Positions 39,701 to 49,710 are shown, counted from the first letter of the stretch. The stretch: DNA of 64,000 nt from Mucilaginibacter sp. (GCF_028287845.1 NZ_JAQBOW010000154.1:1-64000), one strand, 5' to 3'. Notes: generated by a model not told the origin, from the letters alone. Made by a program: numbers and translations.

Positions 39701-40960
39701 ATGAATATCAACACCTTCAGGGCTTTTAAGAGCCGCAATTTCAGGTTATACTTTACGGGCCAATCCGTTTCATTAATTGGCACATGGATGCAAAAAACAG
39801 CGGTAAGCTGGGTTATCTATTCGCTTAGTCACTCTACCTTCATGCTGGGACTAACGCTTTTTTGCAGCCAGTTTCCCTCATTTTTACTTTCGCTGTTGGG
39901 CGGCGTTGTGTCTGATCGCTACAATCGTTACCGCGTTTTGCTGGCTACACAGGTGGCCTCTATGATACAGGCTATTTTATTAGCTGTTTTAATATTGCTT
40001 AAGCATTATGAGGTTTGGGAGATACTGGCGCTAAGCGTTATGCTGGGCATTATTAATGCGTTTGATGTGCCGGCAAGGCAATCATTAGTATATGAAATGG
40101 TTGAAGATAAAAGCGACCTGCCAAATGCATTGGCGCTTAACTCGTCTATGGTAAACCTATCGCGGCTCATTGGTCCGGCCATTGCCGGATTAATATTAGA
40201 GGGGCTTGGCGACGGTGCCTGTTTTTTGGGGAACGCCATCAGCTTTATAGCGGTCATCGGTTCGTTGTTAATGATGAAACTACCCAAATATGTTAGCAAG
40301 CCACACCCTAAAAATGTATTTGGCGAATTGAAGGACGGCTTCTCCTATATTAAACGGACACCATCCATCGCATTTGTATTGGTGATGCTTGCCTTAATAA
40401 GTTTGATGGTATTACCCTTCAGCACATTGATACCCTACTATGCCCGGGATGTTTTTAAAGGCACCGCAACAACCTTTGGTATTATAGACAGTTTTATTGG
40501 TCTGGGTGCATTTTCGGGAGCGATATTCCTGGCTTCGCTAAAGCCGGGTGCTAATTTGAAAAAGATATTATTTATAAATACGCTGGTATTTGGCGCCGGA
40601 CTGGTGCTGTTTTCGCATGAGCAAAGTTACCCGCTGGCGTTGCTGTTTGTAACTATCGCGGGGTTTGGTATGATGTCGCAAATTACGGTGAGCAATACAC
40701 TGATACAAACGACGGTCGACCAGAACATGCGCGGGCGTGTTATCAGTTTTTATGCTATGGCTTTTTTTGGGATGCAACCCCTGGGCGGTTTGCTGGTTGG
40801 CTCTATATCAAAATGGGTAGGCACAACCGATACGCTGATGGGCGAGGGAATAGCAGCTTTATTAATTGGCCTACTACACTGGCGCTACCTGCACAGGGAA
40901 AAATTAAAAAAATTACGCAAAAAGCAACTGGTTGAGCCGGTGGTGGTGCCTGCGGCATAA
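39701..40960 (+). CDS. MFS transporter (EntS-like)
   Basis: FRAFKSRNFRLYFTGQSVSLIGTWMQKTAVSWVIY, 12-TM pattern. Confidence 0.93.
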   Translation: MNINTFRAFKSRNFRLYFTGQSVSLIGTWMQKTAVSWVIYSLSHSTFMLGLTLFCSQFPSFLLSLLGGVVSDRYNRYRVLLATQVASMIQAILLAVLILLKHYEVWEILALSVMLGIINAFDVPARQSLVYEMVEDKSDLPNALALNSSMVNLSRLIGPAIAGLILEGLGDGACFLGNAISFIAVIGSLLMMKLPKYVSKPHPKNVFGELKDGFSYIKRTPSIAFVLVMLALISLMVLPFSTLIPYYARDVFKGTATTFGIIDSFIGLGAFSGAIFLASLKPGANLKKILFINTLVFGAGLVLFSHEQSYPLALLFVTIAGFGMMSQITVSNTLIQTTVDQNMRGRVISFYAMAFFGMQPLGGLLVGSISKWVGTTDTLMGEGIAALLIGLLHWRYLHREKLKKLRKKQLVEPVVVPAA

Positions 40961-41133
40961 TAAGTGTTGCATGGTGTCGTATGTGTTACACAACATCATG
41001 CACAGGTTGAAGAAAAAAAAGAACAACTTCCCCGATTAAAGGTTATTAATGGCAGAGAATAAAATAACCATAAATAAAATAAACCTTATGGCTGGTTATT
41101 ACTCAACAAATAATATACTAAATACACATATCT

Positions 41134-41340
41134 ATGAAAATTGTAAAAACACTATTGTTTGCCATCATGGCAATTTGCTTCTTAGGAAGTGCGCAAGCAC
41201 AGATCAGAGTTAAAGCACGAATAGGCACACCGCCGCCACCGCAACACAGAGTGGTAGTGGTTCAACGCCCGGTACACCATTATCAGGCCAGACGCCACTA
41301 TGTAAAGCGCAGGCACGTTGTGGTACGCCGTCATTACTAA
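41134..41340 (+). CDS. Small secreted His/Arg/Val-rich cationic protein
   Basis: Signal peptide MKIVKTLLFAIMAICFLGSAQA then highly basic RVKARIGTPPPPQHRVVVVQRPVHHYQARRHYVKRRHVVVRRHY; followed by terminator. Confidence 0.75.
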   Translation: MKIVKTLLFAIMAICFLGSAQAQIRVKARIGTPPPPQHRVVVVQRPVHHYQARRHYVKRRHVVVRRHY

Positions 41341-41342
41341 AA

Positions 41343-41374
41343 CAAAAAAGCTCTCTTATCGAGGGCTTTTTTTA
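41343..41374 (+). terminator. Rho-independent terminator
   Basis: aaaaaagctctc-ttat-cgagggcttttttt hairpin plus U-tract. Confidence 0.8.
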
Positions 41375-41473
41375 TGGGCTTTTTATCGTAACGATTATGG
41401 TACAATAAATACGGTATGCGTAAAGCGAACTAAATTAGTATACCAATTACACAACCAATTATCTAACCATATT

Positions 41474-42754
41474 ATGTTAAAAAAAGCACTTATATTACTG
41501 TTGGCGTTATTCTGCATAGGCTGCTCAACAAAAAAGCATAGCAAAACATCGGCACATACCAGCTATAAAGGGTTAATAATGGCCGGCTATCAGGGCTGGC
41601 ATGATACACCCACTGACGGCGCCGATCGTGGCTGGGGCCATTATCTGCAACGGGGCGTGTTTGGTCCGGGAAATTTGAAAATAGATCTATGGCCGGAGCT
41701 AAGCGAATACAAAAAGATGTACCCTACGCCATTTATCCATGCAGACGGCAGCGTAGCCATGCTACCCAGCGACCATGATTACACCACTACTGATGTGCGC
41801 TTTAAATGGATGAAACAATATGGCGTTGATGGCGTATTTATGCAGCGATTTATTGGTAATACGCACCCTGGCTACACCCGTAACCATTTTAACAAAGTAT
41901 TGGGCGACGCGCTTAAAGCCGCCCGTAAATACAACCGTGCCATTGCTGTTATGTATGATTTTTCGGGCATGCGTGATACGCTGGATCTTCCGTTGTTTAA
42001 AAGTGATTGGAAAAATTTGGTTGATAGTATGAAAATAACCCATGGGGGCAATAAACAACCGTACCTGTATCACAACGGCAAACCATTGGTAGTGCTATGG
42101 GGCGTAGGCTTTAATGATAGCGGCCGCCATTATACTACAAAAACAATGGCAAAAATTGTTGATTTTTTACAAAACGATCCGAAATATGGCCATTGCGCGG
42201 TAATGCTGGGCGTACCTACCTATTGGCGCGAGTTTGGTAACGATACCGAAAAGAACCCCGAGCTGCATGCTTTGATAAAAAAGGTGGATGTTATACACCC
42301 ATGGACGGTAGGGAGGTATAAGGACGATGCCGGCTTCCAAAAATATAATGAAATAGAAAAAGCCGACCTGGCATGGTGCAAAGCAAACCATATTGATTAT
42401 GCACCTACGTGTTTCCCGGGCTTTAGCTGGCATAATTTAAATTTAAAAGATAAGTTTAATGCTATACCAAGAAACAGGGGTAACTTTTTTTGGAATGAAC
42501 TATCGGCAGCCATAAAAAACGGCGCCGAAATGATATATGTAGCCATGTTTGACGAAGTGGACGAAGGCACAGCCATTATGAAGGTATCGCAAAACCCGCC
42601 GATAGGCCCAAGCCCGTTTGTAACTTTTGAGGAAGGCATACCATCTGATTATTATTTGTACCTGGCCGGATATGCCGGTAAAGTGCTTAAAAAAGAATTG
42701 CCTTTGCCGGAGTCTATCCCGCTGCCAAAATCGGCTAAGTCGGCAATCAAATAA
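41474..42754 (+). CDS. Glycoside hydrolase family 71/99-like lipoprotein
   Basis: Lipobox LFCIGCS; GYQGWHDTPTDGADRGWGHY, YGVDGVFMQRFIG, VAMFDEVDEGTAI; ORF-track start over-extended. Confidence 0.88.
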   Translation: MLKKALILLLALFCIGCSTKKHSKTSAHTSYKGLIMAGYQGWHDTPTDGADRGWGHYLQRGVFGPGNLKIDLWPELSEYKKMYPTPFIHADGSVAMLPSDHDYTTTDVRFKWMKQYGVDGVFMQRFIGNTHPGYTRNHFNKVLGDALKAARKYNRAIAVMYDFSGMRDTLDLPLFKSDWKNLVDSMKITHGGNKQPYLYHNGKPLVVLWGVGFNDSGRHYTTKTMAKIVDFLQNDPKYGHCAVMLGVPTYWREFGNDTEKNPELHALIKKVDVIHPWTVGRYKDDAGFQKYNEIEKADLAWCKANHIDYAPTCFPGFSWHNLNLKDKFNAIPRNRGNFFWNELSAAIKNGAEMIYVAMFDEVDEGTAIMKVSQNPPIGPSPFVTFEEGIPSDYYLYLAGYAGKVLKKELPLPESIPLPKSAKSAIK

Positions 42755-42809
42755 AAACAGGCTGCATCAAAAGGCATAAATAGCAAACAGCAGCAAAATA
42801 ATATTTGGC

Positions 42810-42854
42810 CTTTGCGGTCTCCTATATTTGATTTCAACATAGGAGACTGCAAAG
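42810..42854. repeat. Long hairpin (16-bp arms, 15/16 match, 13-nt loop)
   Basis: CTTTGCGGTCTCCTAT-atttgatttcaac-ATAGGAGACTGCAAAG. Confidence 0.9.
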
Positions 42855-42963
42855 AAGTCACAAAGTAAGATGGAGAGTTAAGTCCGAAAAAATATAACTC
42901 TGTGTTGATTTTTGTAATATCAATTGCGTTTAGTTATTTTAAGCTATTAGGTTGTTGTTTAGC

Positions 42964-43188
42964 TTACAATAATTTGGTTTGATTTAGCCCCGGCGTTACC
43001 GCTTCGTAGAGATATTTGCCTTTGATATGCTGGTTGAACCAGATGCCCTTCGCCATGGTGGCGCGCATTTCTTTAAAAACTTTTTCCGGTACGTTCAGGT
43101 AGTTGTACATTTTACCAGAATGGTAACGCACGGTCAGCGTTTCCGTTGAAGCATCATAATTATAACCGGCGATCATAGCTGATGGCAT
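42964..43188 (-). CDS. KTSC domain protein
   Basis: SAMIAGYNYDASTETLTVRYHSGKMYNYLNVPEKVFKEM. Confidence 0.9.
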   Translation of the reverse strand: MPSAMIAGYNYDASTETLTVRYHSGKMYNYLNVPEKVFKEMRATMAKGIWFNQHIKGKYLYEAVTPGLNQTKLL

Positions 43189-43191
43189 GGC

Positions 43192-43380
43192 TTATTTGTT
43201 TTCCGTTTTCTTTTTGTCGGCAAAATATTTCCGGGCCCGTTTTAATCCGGTAGCAATGGCTATTCCTTCATCTGCACCGTCCGTTAAGACCTGGTTCGCA
43301 ATCTCGACCGCCTTTTCCCGCAGCTTCTTAGGCTGGTTCTTGTAAGATGGCGGGTAATCTCCATTATACCAAGGCATCAC
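43192..43380 (-). CDS. YdaT/DUF2188-like small stress protein
   Basis: MPWYNGDYPPSYKNQPKKLREKAVEIANQVLTDGADEGIAIATGLKRARKYF. Confidence 0.8.
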   Translation of the reverse strand: MMPWYNGDYPPSYKNQPKKLREKAVEIANQVLTDGADEGIAIATGLKRARKYFADKKKTENK

Positions 43381-43472
43381 CTCCTCCTTTTTAGGATAAA
43401 CAGCCGGCCCATATAAATGTTTCTTTTAGCTAAAAATCAAACCATTCACGGCTATTGCAGGTTATAGTAATA

Positions 43473-43957
43473 ATGGCAGAAAGCAAGATCAGTATTTGCA
43501 GTAAGTTAATGGCGCGTCAAGGCCTGACCATCGCTTTCGCGGAAAGCGCCACGGCCGGCTGGCTTTGTTCGGAATTCGCATTGACCGAAGAATCAGGGAA
43601 AATATTAAAAGGAGGTATTGCCTGCTACGATGCCGGTCTGAAGGTGAAGCTGCTTAAAGTGCCGCAGGAACTTATCGATCAATATACGCCAGAGTCTTTG
43701 GAGGTCACCCGTGAAATGGCCTATCGCCTGCGGGAACTCATCGAATCTGATATCCAGGTAACCGTTACCGGGCTCACCACTCCAGGGGGGCAGCGAAACG
43801 CCGGAGAAACCGGTAGGCACCATGTTTGTTTTTGCGCTAATTAAAGGCCGGGAAGCCAGCTTCCGGAAAGTGTTCGCAGGTTCTTGCGAAAAAGTGATCC
43901 ACCAAACCATTTGAAGCTACCGCCGAGCTACTGACAAGGGAATTAAGTCTATCATAG
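43473..43957 (+). pseudogene. CinA C-terminal domain (nicotinamide amidase-like), two frameshifts
   Basis: LTIAFAESATAGWLCSEFALTEESGKILKGGIACYD...VTVTGLTTPGG; frame lost at G6 (43785-43790), continues as SETPEKPVGTMFVFALIKGREASFRKVFAGSCEKVIHQT, shifted again near 43912 to EATAELLTRELSLS*. Confidence 0.85.
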
Positions 43958-44138
43958 TTTTTGGATAAAATAAAAACTAACGTGCTCGCCATCAGCAAGA
44001 ATTAATAGGTGGATTTCAACAGGCTAGCCGAAGTATGGCCAACAATACAGACTTAAAGCTCCTTAACCATATTAAACATGCGCCTGCTGCTTAATTTTCG
44101 ATATGTTTATTTTCAGCGCATTGCAATTTTTGGGTGTG

Positions 44139-44169
44139 CCAATGTGTACACAGTATACCAACGTGTACA
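44139..44169. repeat. Two ccaaYgtgtaca direct repeats, 19-bp period
   Basis: ccaatgtgtaca 44139-44150; ccaacgtgtaca 44158-44169. Confidence 0.75.
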
Positions 44170-44185
44170 TGCTTATTATTAATCG

Positions 44186-45031
44186 CTACTCCGGCAGGTG
44201 CTTTTCCCTGATCAGCAACAGCGGTACAGACGTATGAAAGGCCAGTTTTTGGGTAATACTGTCATGAAATAAACGGTCAAAGAAATTATGGTGCCGGGGC
44301 ACAGCGATCATCAGTTGTATATCATATTCCCGGATGAAGTGCAGAATGCCTTCCGCTATATCTTCATGGATCAGATAATGATAATCTGGCTTTTCCTGGT
44401 CCCAAAGCTCGTGCAATGCGTTTTGTTCATCGATGGTGTCCGGTGTAAAACGGGTCCGGTCCTTGGTATCCACATTCAAGATCAGCAAACGGGCATTCAG
44501 TGTATGGACCAGGCGCCTGATAGCATCCGCCGGGGTAGCAGTGGATACATTTTCGAGCTCGCAGGCAAAGGCCACCCGGCGGATCTTGTTATAGAGGGCC
44601 TCCTTGGGTACAAATAATAATGGGGTTGTACATTCTCTGGCCATCAGTAGCGTATTGCTCCCTATCAGGACTTGTTCCAGCTTGCTTTTGCCGGTGACAC
44701 CCATCACCGTCAGTCCCGCCTGCTGTTCTACCGCAATAGCGGCTGCGGCTGTCAGGAGTGGCCGGTCATCCGTTAGGGCACTAATCTGCGTTCTTTCACT
44801 GACATATGTCCGCAACTCGTTTTTCATTTTGGTCAAAGCGGCCAGACTTGCCAACCGCAAAAGTTCCATGTTCGGAGGTTCCGGCAGAAGTGCGTCCGCC
44901 GGCGGCATAAACTCATAGGAATGATATAGCAGTAATTCATCGGCTTCCAGCTGGTGTGTCAGTCCTGCGGCATAAAGCGCTGCCTGACGCGATGCCCGGG
45001 AAAAATCAATCAACACGAGAATCTTTTTCAT
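44186..45031 (-). CDS. Universal stress protein (tandem UspA domains)
   Basis: KKILVLIDFSRASRQAALYAAGL, TVMGVTGKSKLEQVLIGSNTLLMARECTTPLLFVP. Confidence 0.93.
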   Translation of the reverse strand: MKKILVLIDFSRASRQAALYAAGLTHQLEADELLLYHSYEFMPPADALLPEPPNMELLRLASLAALTKMKNELRTYVSERTQISALTDDRPLLTAAAAIAVEQQAGLTVMGVTGKSKLEQVLIGSNTLLMARECTTPLLFVPKEALYNKIRRVAFACELENVSTATPADAIRRLVHTLNARLLILNVDTKDRTRFTPDTIDEQNALHELWDQEKPDYHYLIHEDIAEGILHFIREYDIQLMIAVPRHHNFFDRLFHDSITQKLAFHTSVPLLLIREKHLPE

Positions 45032-45139
45032 GACTGCCGATTCTAATAGACGACGGGTATTTTAACTTTCAGCGAAGAGGCAACCAACTCTATGGTGAAC
45101 TGTTCGGTGGGTTCTTTCCTGTTTTCCCTGGCTGAATAT

Positions 45140-45397
45140 TTAAACAGATTTCCATATTTTAAAGACATTTTCGTGCCTTGCGTCCTCGTCACGGATAACG
45201 ATCCCCAAATGATCCGGTCTTTCGGGGTGATGCTGCTCAATCAGCCGGTAGACCCGTTGCAACAGGGTACCCAACCGGTGCTCAAAATCTGCCTTGCTGA
45301 TATTAATCAGTACCTTGTCGCGGTAGGGCGCTACCCGGTTTTTATCTCCCAGCTCGGTTTGCAACAGCCGGATGATATTTGCTTTTACTTCTTCCAT
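45140..45397 (-). CDS. Hypothetical protein
   Basis: Open frame MEEVKANIIRLLQTELGDKNRVAPYRDKVLINISKADFEHRLGTLLQRVYRLIEQHHPERPDHLGIVIRDEDARHENVFKIWKSV with plausible composition. Confidence 0.55.
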   Translation of the reverse strand: MEEVKANIIRLLQTELGDKNRVAPYRDKVLINISKADFEHRLGTLLQRVYRLIEQHHPERPDHLGIVIRDEDARHENVFKIWKSV

Positions 45398-45642
45398 TTT
45401 TGAAATGTTGTTCTTTTTCGTATGTTTTTTACTTATCAACCCCCTCATATGCATTAAGCAGAGATGCTATAGATGCCGACCGGGAATTGCGCGAATTCGG
45501 TTCTCATTAATGAACGCCAGTTGTGCCGGAATTCCGGCAGGGTAATTCAATAAAGAAAAGGATGGGCTTGCTGATAGATGTATCGGAAAGAATGTAATAT
45601 AGCAGAATGCTATTTTATAGCGGCCTTTATGTAGGCAAGTTT

Positions 45643-45936
45643 TTACCCCCAATGTCCCCGTTGCCATCTATAGCCATGGCCCGAGTGCTGCAATGAACCA
45701 CGTATATAAGTACGAACGGGCTTTGACCTGTCCCAATGACCGCGTATGTAAACGTATCTGCCTCCGCTCCACGTCCAGTCGCCATCTATCCAAACGGCTC
45801 CATCATAAGGCGCAACCGGCCTTTCATAAACCGGCTCAACCGATTGATCAGCCTCATAATAACTTCCTGCACAAGATGACAGAAATATGGATTCCTCCAA
45901 AAGAAGCAAGGATCCAAACGTTGATAATATTCTCAT
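45643..45936 (-). CDS. YXWGXW-repeat type small lipoprotein
   Basis: LSSCAGSYYEA; WIDGDWTWSGGRYVYIRGHWDRSKP...GYRWQRGHWG. Confidence 0.75.
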   Translation of the reverse strand: MRILSTFGSLLLLEESIFLSSCAGSYYEADQSVEPVYERPVAPYDGAVWIDGDWTWSGGRYVYIRGHWDRSKPVRTYIRGSLQHSGHGYRWQRGHWG

Positions 45937-46140
45937 TGGTATAACTTTTTAACTACGCAAGAGCCGCACAAGCCTGCGTACAAAAAATAACAACCCTAAT
46001 TAACTACGGTTTTAATAATTTTCAAATTGTATATAAACATGCTTTCTGATTGTTCGCACAGGCAGAAAAAAACACAAACCAACATGAATTAAAATTGTTT
46101 TATAGATGGAGCTTCCGGCCCCGCTATTTAAAAATCTTGA

Positions 46141-47253
46141 ATGATGAAAATGAATAATATCAAACAAATACATGAATTCGGCCAAAGTATTTGGCTGGAT
46201 TTTCTCGACCGTAAGCTAATCCGTTCAGGCGAATTAAAAAAACTGATCGAGGAAGACGGCCTGCGGGGTATGACCTCCAACCCGGCCATCTTTGAAAAAG
46301 CCATCAGCGGCAGTGCGGATTATGATGAGCAGATATGGGAAGTAGCAGAAAAACATCAAAATAATGAAGCCATTTTTTACGAGCTGGCAGTTACCGATAT
46401 CCGGGAGGCGGCCGATCTGTTCGGGCCCGTTTTTGCGGCGAGCCAGGATGGCTATGTCAGCCTGGAAGTTTCGCCACACCTGGCGCGTGATTCCAGCCGG
46501 ACAATCCGCCAGGCGACGGAGCTTTGGCGAAAAGTGGATAGAAAAAACGTGATGATCAAAATCCCCGCGACCGCCGAAGGCCTGTCCGCTATCCGCAGGG
46601 CCATTTGCGAGGGCATTAATGTAAATATTACGCTGCTTTTCGGCCTGGATCGCTATGAAGCCGTCACCGACGCTTACCTATCGGGACTGGAGGACCGCTT
46701 GGCAGATGGACATCCCATCGATCAGATCGCCTCGGTCGCCAGCTTTTTCCTGAGCAGGATTGATGTGCTGGTGGACCAAATGCTGGAAACTAAAGGACAC
46801 CTCGAGCTAAAGGGCGAGGTTGCCATTGCATGCGCTAAACAGGCTTACCAGATCTATAAGCAAGTGTTTGGCAGCGAGCGATTTAAAAAGCTACAGGAAA
46901 AAGGTGCCAGGCCACAGCGTGTTTTATGGGCCAGCACCGGCACTAAGGATCCATCTTTCGCGGATACTAAATATGTGGATGCCCTGATTGGTCCGGAAAC
47001 GGTGAATACTGTTCCCCCGGAAACGCTGGAAGCCTACCGGGATCATGGGCATCCCGAAAGCCGCCTGGAGCAGGACGCGGATCTGGCGGCACAGACCTTG
47101 GCCCGGTTGAAAAAGATTGGGATCAACATAGACGAGGTTACCGCGCAACTGGAAAACGAGGGCATCGAAAAATTCAATAAGCCCTATGACCAGCTGTTGC
47201 AGGCTATCGAGGAGAAAAAAGCCCGCTCGCCGCTCAAGTCTTACGCGCTTTAA
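46141..47253 (+). CDS. tal: Transaldolase
   Basis: GMTSNPAIFEKAISGSADYDEQI, VMIKIPATAEGLSAIRRAICEGINVNITLLFGLDRYEAV. Confidence 0.95.
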   Translation: MMKMNNIKQIHEFGQSIWLDFLDRKLIRSGELKKLIEEDGLRGMTSNPAIFEKAISGSADYDEQIWEVAEKHQNNEAIFYELAVTDIREAADLFGPVFAASQDGYVSLEVSPHLARDSSRTIRQATELWRKVDRKNVMIKIPATAEGLSAIRRAICEGINVNITLLFGLDRYEAVTDAYLSGLEDRLADGHPIDQIASVASFFLSRIDVLVDQMLETKGHLELKGEVAIACAKQAYQIYKQVFGSERFKKLQEKGARPQRVLWASTGTKDPSFADTKYVDALIGPETVNTVPPETLEAYRDHGHPESRLEQDADLAAQTLARLKKIGINIDEVTAQLENEGIEKFNKPYDQLLQAIEEKKARSPLKSYAL

Positions 47254-47286
47254 ATTAGTTTTGCTCCGGAAAACGGGTGCACTGCC

Positions 47287-47321
47287 GAACAGGCCAAAAC
47301 GGTTGGCGATTTGACCTGTTC
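47287..47321. terminator. Hairpin downstream of tal (possible terminator, weak U-tract)
   Basis: GAACAGGCCAAA-acggttggcga-TTTGACCTGTTC, 11/12 arms. Confidence 0.5.
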
Positions 47322-47348
47322 TGATATTTCGCCCCTTCTCGACGTCGC

Positions 47349-48236
47349 CTATTTCAAATGCTCATTAAAAAAATCAATCGTGCGTTTCCAAGCAAGTTCT
47401 GCGGCGGCTTTGTCATAACGGGGTGTGGTATCGTTATGGAAGCCATGATTTACGTTTTCATAAATAAATGCCTGGTATTTTTTGCCGTTCGCTTTTAAAG
47501 CAGCTTCGTAGGCCGGCCATCCCCCGGTGATTCGGGTATCCAGCGACGCATAGTGCAGCAGCAGGGGCGCTTTAATTTTTGGCACATCCCCGGCTACAGG
47601 CTGACTGCCATAGAAAGGTACCGCTGCTGCCAGATCGGGTATCCTAACGGCCATCATATTGGCTATGCCGCCACCATAACAAAAACCCACCACACCTACC
47701 TTACCGTTACAGTCCGAGTGGTTTTTAAGGTAGTAGTAGGCGGCTATAAAATCTTCCTCCATTTCTTTGGGATCTCTTTTGCTTTGCATGGCACGTCCCT
47801 CTTCGTCATTGCCCGGGTAGCCGCCCAGAGGCGTAAGCGCATCGGGTGCAAGGGTAATAAATCCGGCCAGGGCAGCTCTTCTGGCCACATCTTCAATGTA
47901 TGGGTTCAAACCCCGGTTTTCATGAACTACAATGATGCCACCCAATTTCTTTTTAGCATCTTTAGGTTCTGATAGCAATGCTTTGATAGTTCCGCCGCCT
48001 TTTGGCGAAGGGTATTTGATGTATGCCGATTTCAATCGGGGATCATCGGCCCTGATCTGTACGTTGCCTTTATAATCGGGCATCAGGAAACTCATGAGTG
48101 TGGGTACGGTTAATCCGCCAACAGCATAAAGCGATAGCTTTTCTACAAATCCACGCCGGTCAAGCCGGTTGTGGGCGTAGTCATCATACAGGTCGAACAC
48201 TTCCTGTTTGATGTCTTCTTTTTTTATCTGGCTCAT
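47349..48236 (-). CDS. Dienelactone hydrolase family protein (Tat-like/TM N-terminus)
   Basis: [59 protein letters not shown]. Confidence 0.93.
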   Translation of the reverse strand: MSQIKKEDIKQEVFDLYDDYAHNRLDRRGFVEKLSLYAVGGLTVPTLMSFLMPDYKGNVQIRADDPRLKSAYIKYPSPKGGGTIKALLSEPKDAKKKLGGIIVVHENRGLNPYIEDVARRAALAGFITLAPDALTPLGGYPGNDEEGRAMQSKRDPKEMEEDFIAAYYYLKNHSDCNGKVGVVGFCYGGGIANMMAVRIPDLAAAVPFYGSQPVAGDVPKIKAPLLLHYASLDTRITGGWPAYEAALKANGKKYQAFIYENVNHGFHNDTTPRYDKAAAELAWKRTIDFFNEHLK

Positions 48237-48364
48237 AGTTAATGGTTTTATTCAAATATAATAATATCACGCGGAAAAAAATTAAACGGAGGGACGTTAT
48301 TACTGCAACGCTGCACTACACTTTTCATCTAAAATTCACTAACTTATCAGCATATTGCGATAAG

Positions 48365-49708
48365 ATGCCCGGTTCAAGGTTTCCTTTCAGAAAACAACTG
48401 GCCTATACCTGCGGGATGATAGGCTGGAGCATGATGACCAATATGATCATCGTAATGATGCCGTACTTTTATTTGCCGCCATCAAATTCGGGATTAATAC
48501 CATTTGTGCCTCAGTTGCTTGTATTTGGCGTGCTTAACCTGTTATCGGTAATTGCCGCCTCGGGCCGGTTTGTTGATGCTGTTTACGATCCGTTGATAGC
48601 CTCATTGAGCGATAAAAGCACTCATCCAAATGGCAGGCGCATTCCTTTCATGAAGTGGGCCATATTACCCGCCATGTTTTTTTTCTGTTTAACCTTTTCG
48701 CCATTGGTTAGGGGCGAAAGCGTTTACAATGCCGTGTGGCTCACCATTAATATGATCTTTTTCTTTATGGGTGCTACCACCTATATTATTCCCTACAATG
48801 CCCTGTTGCCCGAGTTAACAAATACCGCCGCCGAAAAAGTTAAGCTATCTTCTTTTCAACAAGTGGGTTTTATCATTGGCATTATGCTATCGGCACTGGT
48901 AAATAACTTTGCAGACCTGGTGCAAAAACATTTTACCGTTATTGACCGCGATTCGGCAGTACAATACACCATTTGGGGACTAAGCGTTATAGCCGGACTA
49001 TTTATGCTGATACCGGTGCTGTATATCAACGAAAAAAAGTACTCCAGCGGCAAGCCCTCGCATCTGCCTTTATTGCCGGCTATCCGCAAAACTTTTGGTA
49101 ACCGTAATTTTAAATATTACCTGATTTCTGATTTTTCGTATTACATGGCACTAAGCATCATATCAAGCGGCTTATTGTATTTTGTTACTGTTTTGCTGCG
49201 CCTGCCCGAATCAGACGGGGGTGTTTTTATGGCAACTATGGTGTTGGTATCGCTGGTGTTTTACCCGTTGATTAATTACTTGTCTAAAAAGATGGGGAAA
49301 AAGCCCATCGTAATGTTTTCTTTCGGTTTGCTGAGTTTAATATTTGTGGCGATATTTTTTTTAGGAAAGTTCCCGGTATCGCCGTATGTGCAGATCTATA
49401 CCCTGGTATTATGTGCCGCCTTCCCACTGGCTTCATTGGGGATATTACCCAATGCCATCCTCGCGGAAATTGCCCAGGAGGATACCAATCAAACCGGCGA
49501 AAACCGTGAAGGAATGTACTTTGCCGTAAAATACCTGTTTGTAAAATTTGGGCAAACATTAGGGATAGCCCTGTTTGCTTTTTTAACAGTTTACGGAAAA
49601 GACCCGGGCAATGATTACGGATTGCGCTTAAATGGCATTTGCGGCTGTGTACTGTGCGTAGTGGCTTTAATAGTATTTAGCCGTTTTAAAGAAGCTAGAA
49701 CGAGATGA
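48365..49708 (+). CDS. MFS/GPH-family sugar:cation symporter-like transporter
   Basis: YTCGMIGWSMMTNMIIVMMPYFYLPP, ASGRFVDAVYDPLIASLSDKSTHPNGRRIPFM. Confidence 0.9.
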   Translation: MPGSRFPFRKQLAYTCGMIGWSMMTNMIIVMMPYFYLPPSNSGLIPFVPQLLVFGVLNLLSVIAASGRFVDAVYDPLIASLSDKSTHPNGRRIPFMKWAILPAMFFFCLTFSPLVRGESVYNAVWLTINMIFFFMGATTYIIPYNALLPELTNTAAEKVKLSSFQQVGFIIGIMLSALVNNFADLVQKHFTVIDRDSAVQYTIWGLSVIAGLFMLIPVLYINEKKYSSGKPSHLPLLPAIRKTFGNRNFKYYLISDFSYYMALSIISSGLLYFVTVLLRLPESDGGVFMATMVLVSLVFYPLINYLSKKMGKKPIVMFSFGLLSLIFVAIFFLGKFPVSPYVQIYTLVLCAAFPLASLGILPNAILAEIAQEDTNQTGENREGMYFAVKYLFVKFGQTLGIALFAFLTVYGKDPGNDYGLRLNGICGCVLCVVALIVFSRFKEARTR

Positions 49709-49710
49709 GC

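Noticed and set aside
45043-45240. 65-aa - strand ORF overlapping the hypothetical 45140-45397
   Set aside because: C-terminal half looks protein-like, so a frameshift fusion is possible, but there is no homologous motif to decide; not called.
45467-45667. 66-aa - strand ORF downstream of the YXWGXW lipoprotein
   Set aside because: No start context, composition not convincing.
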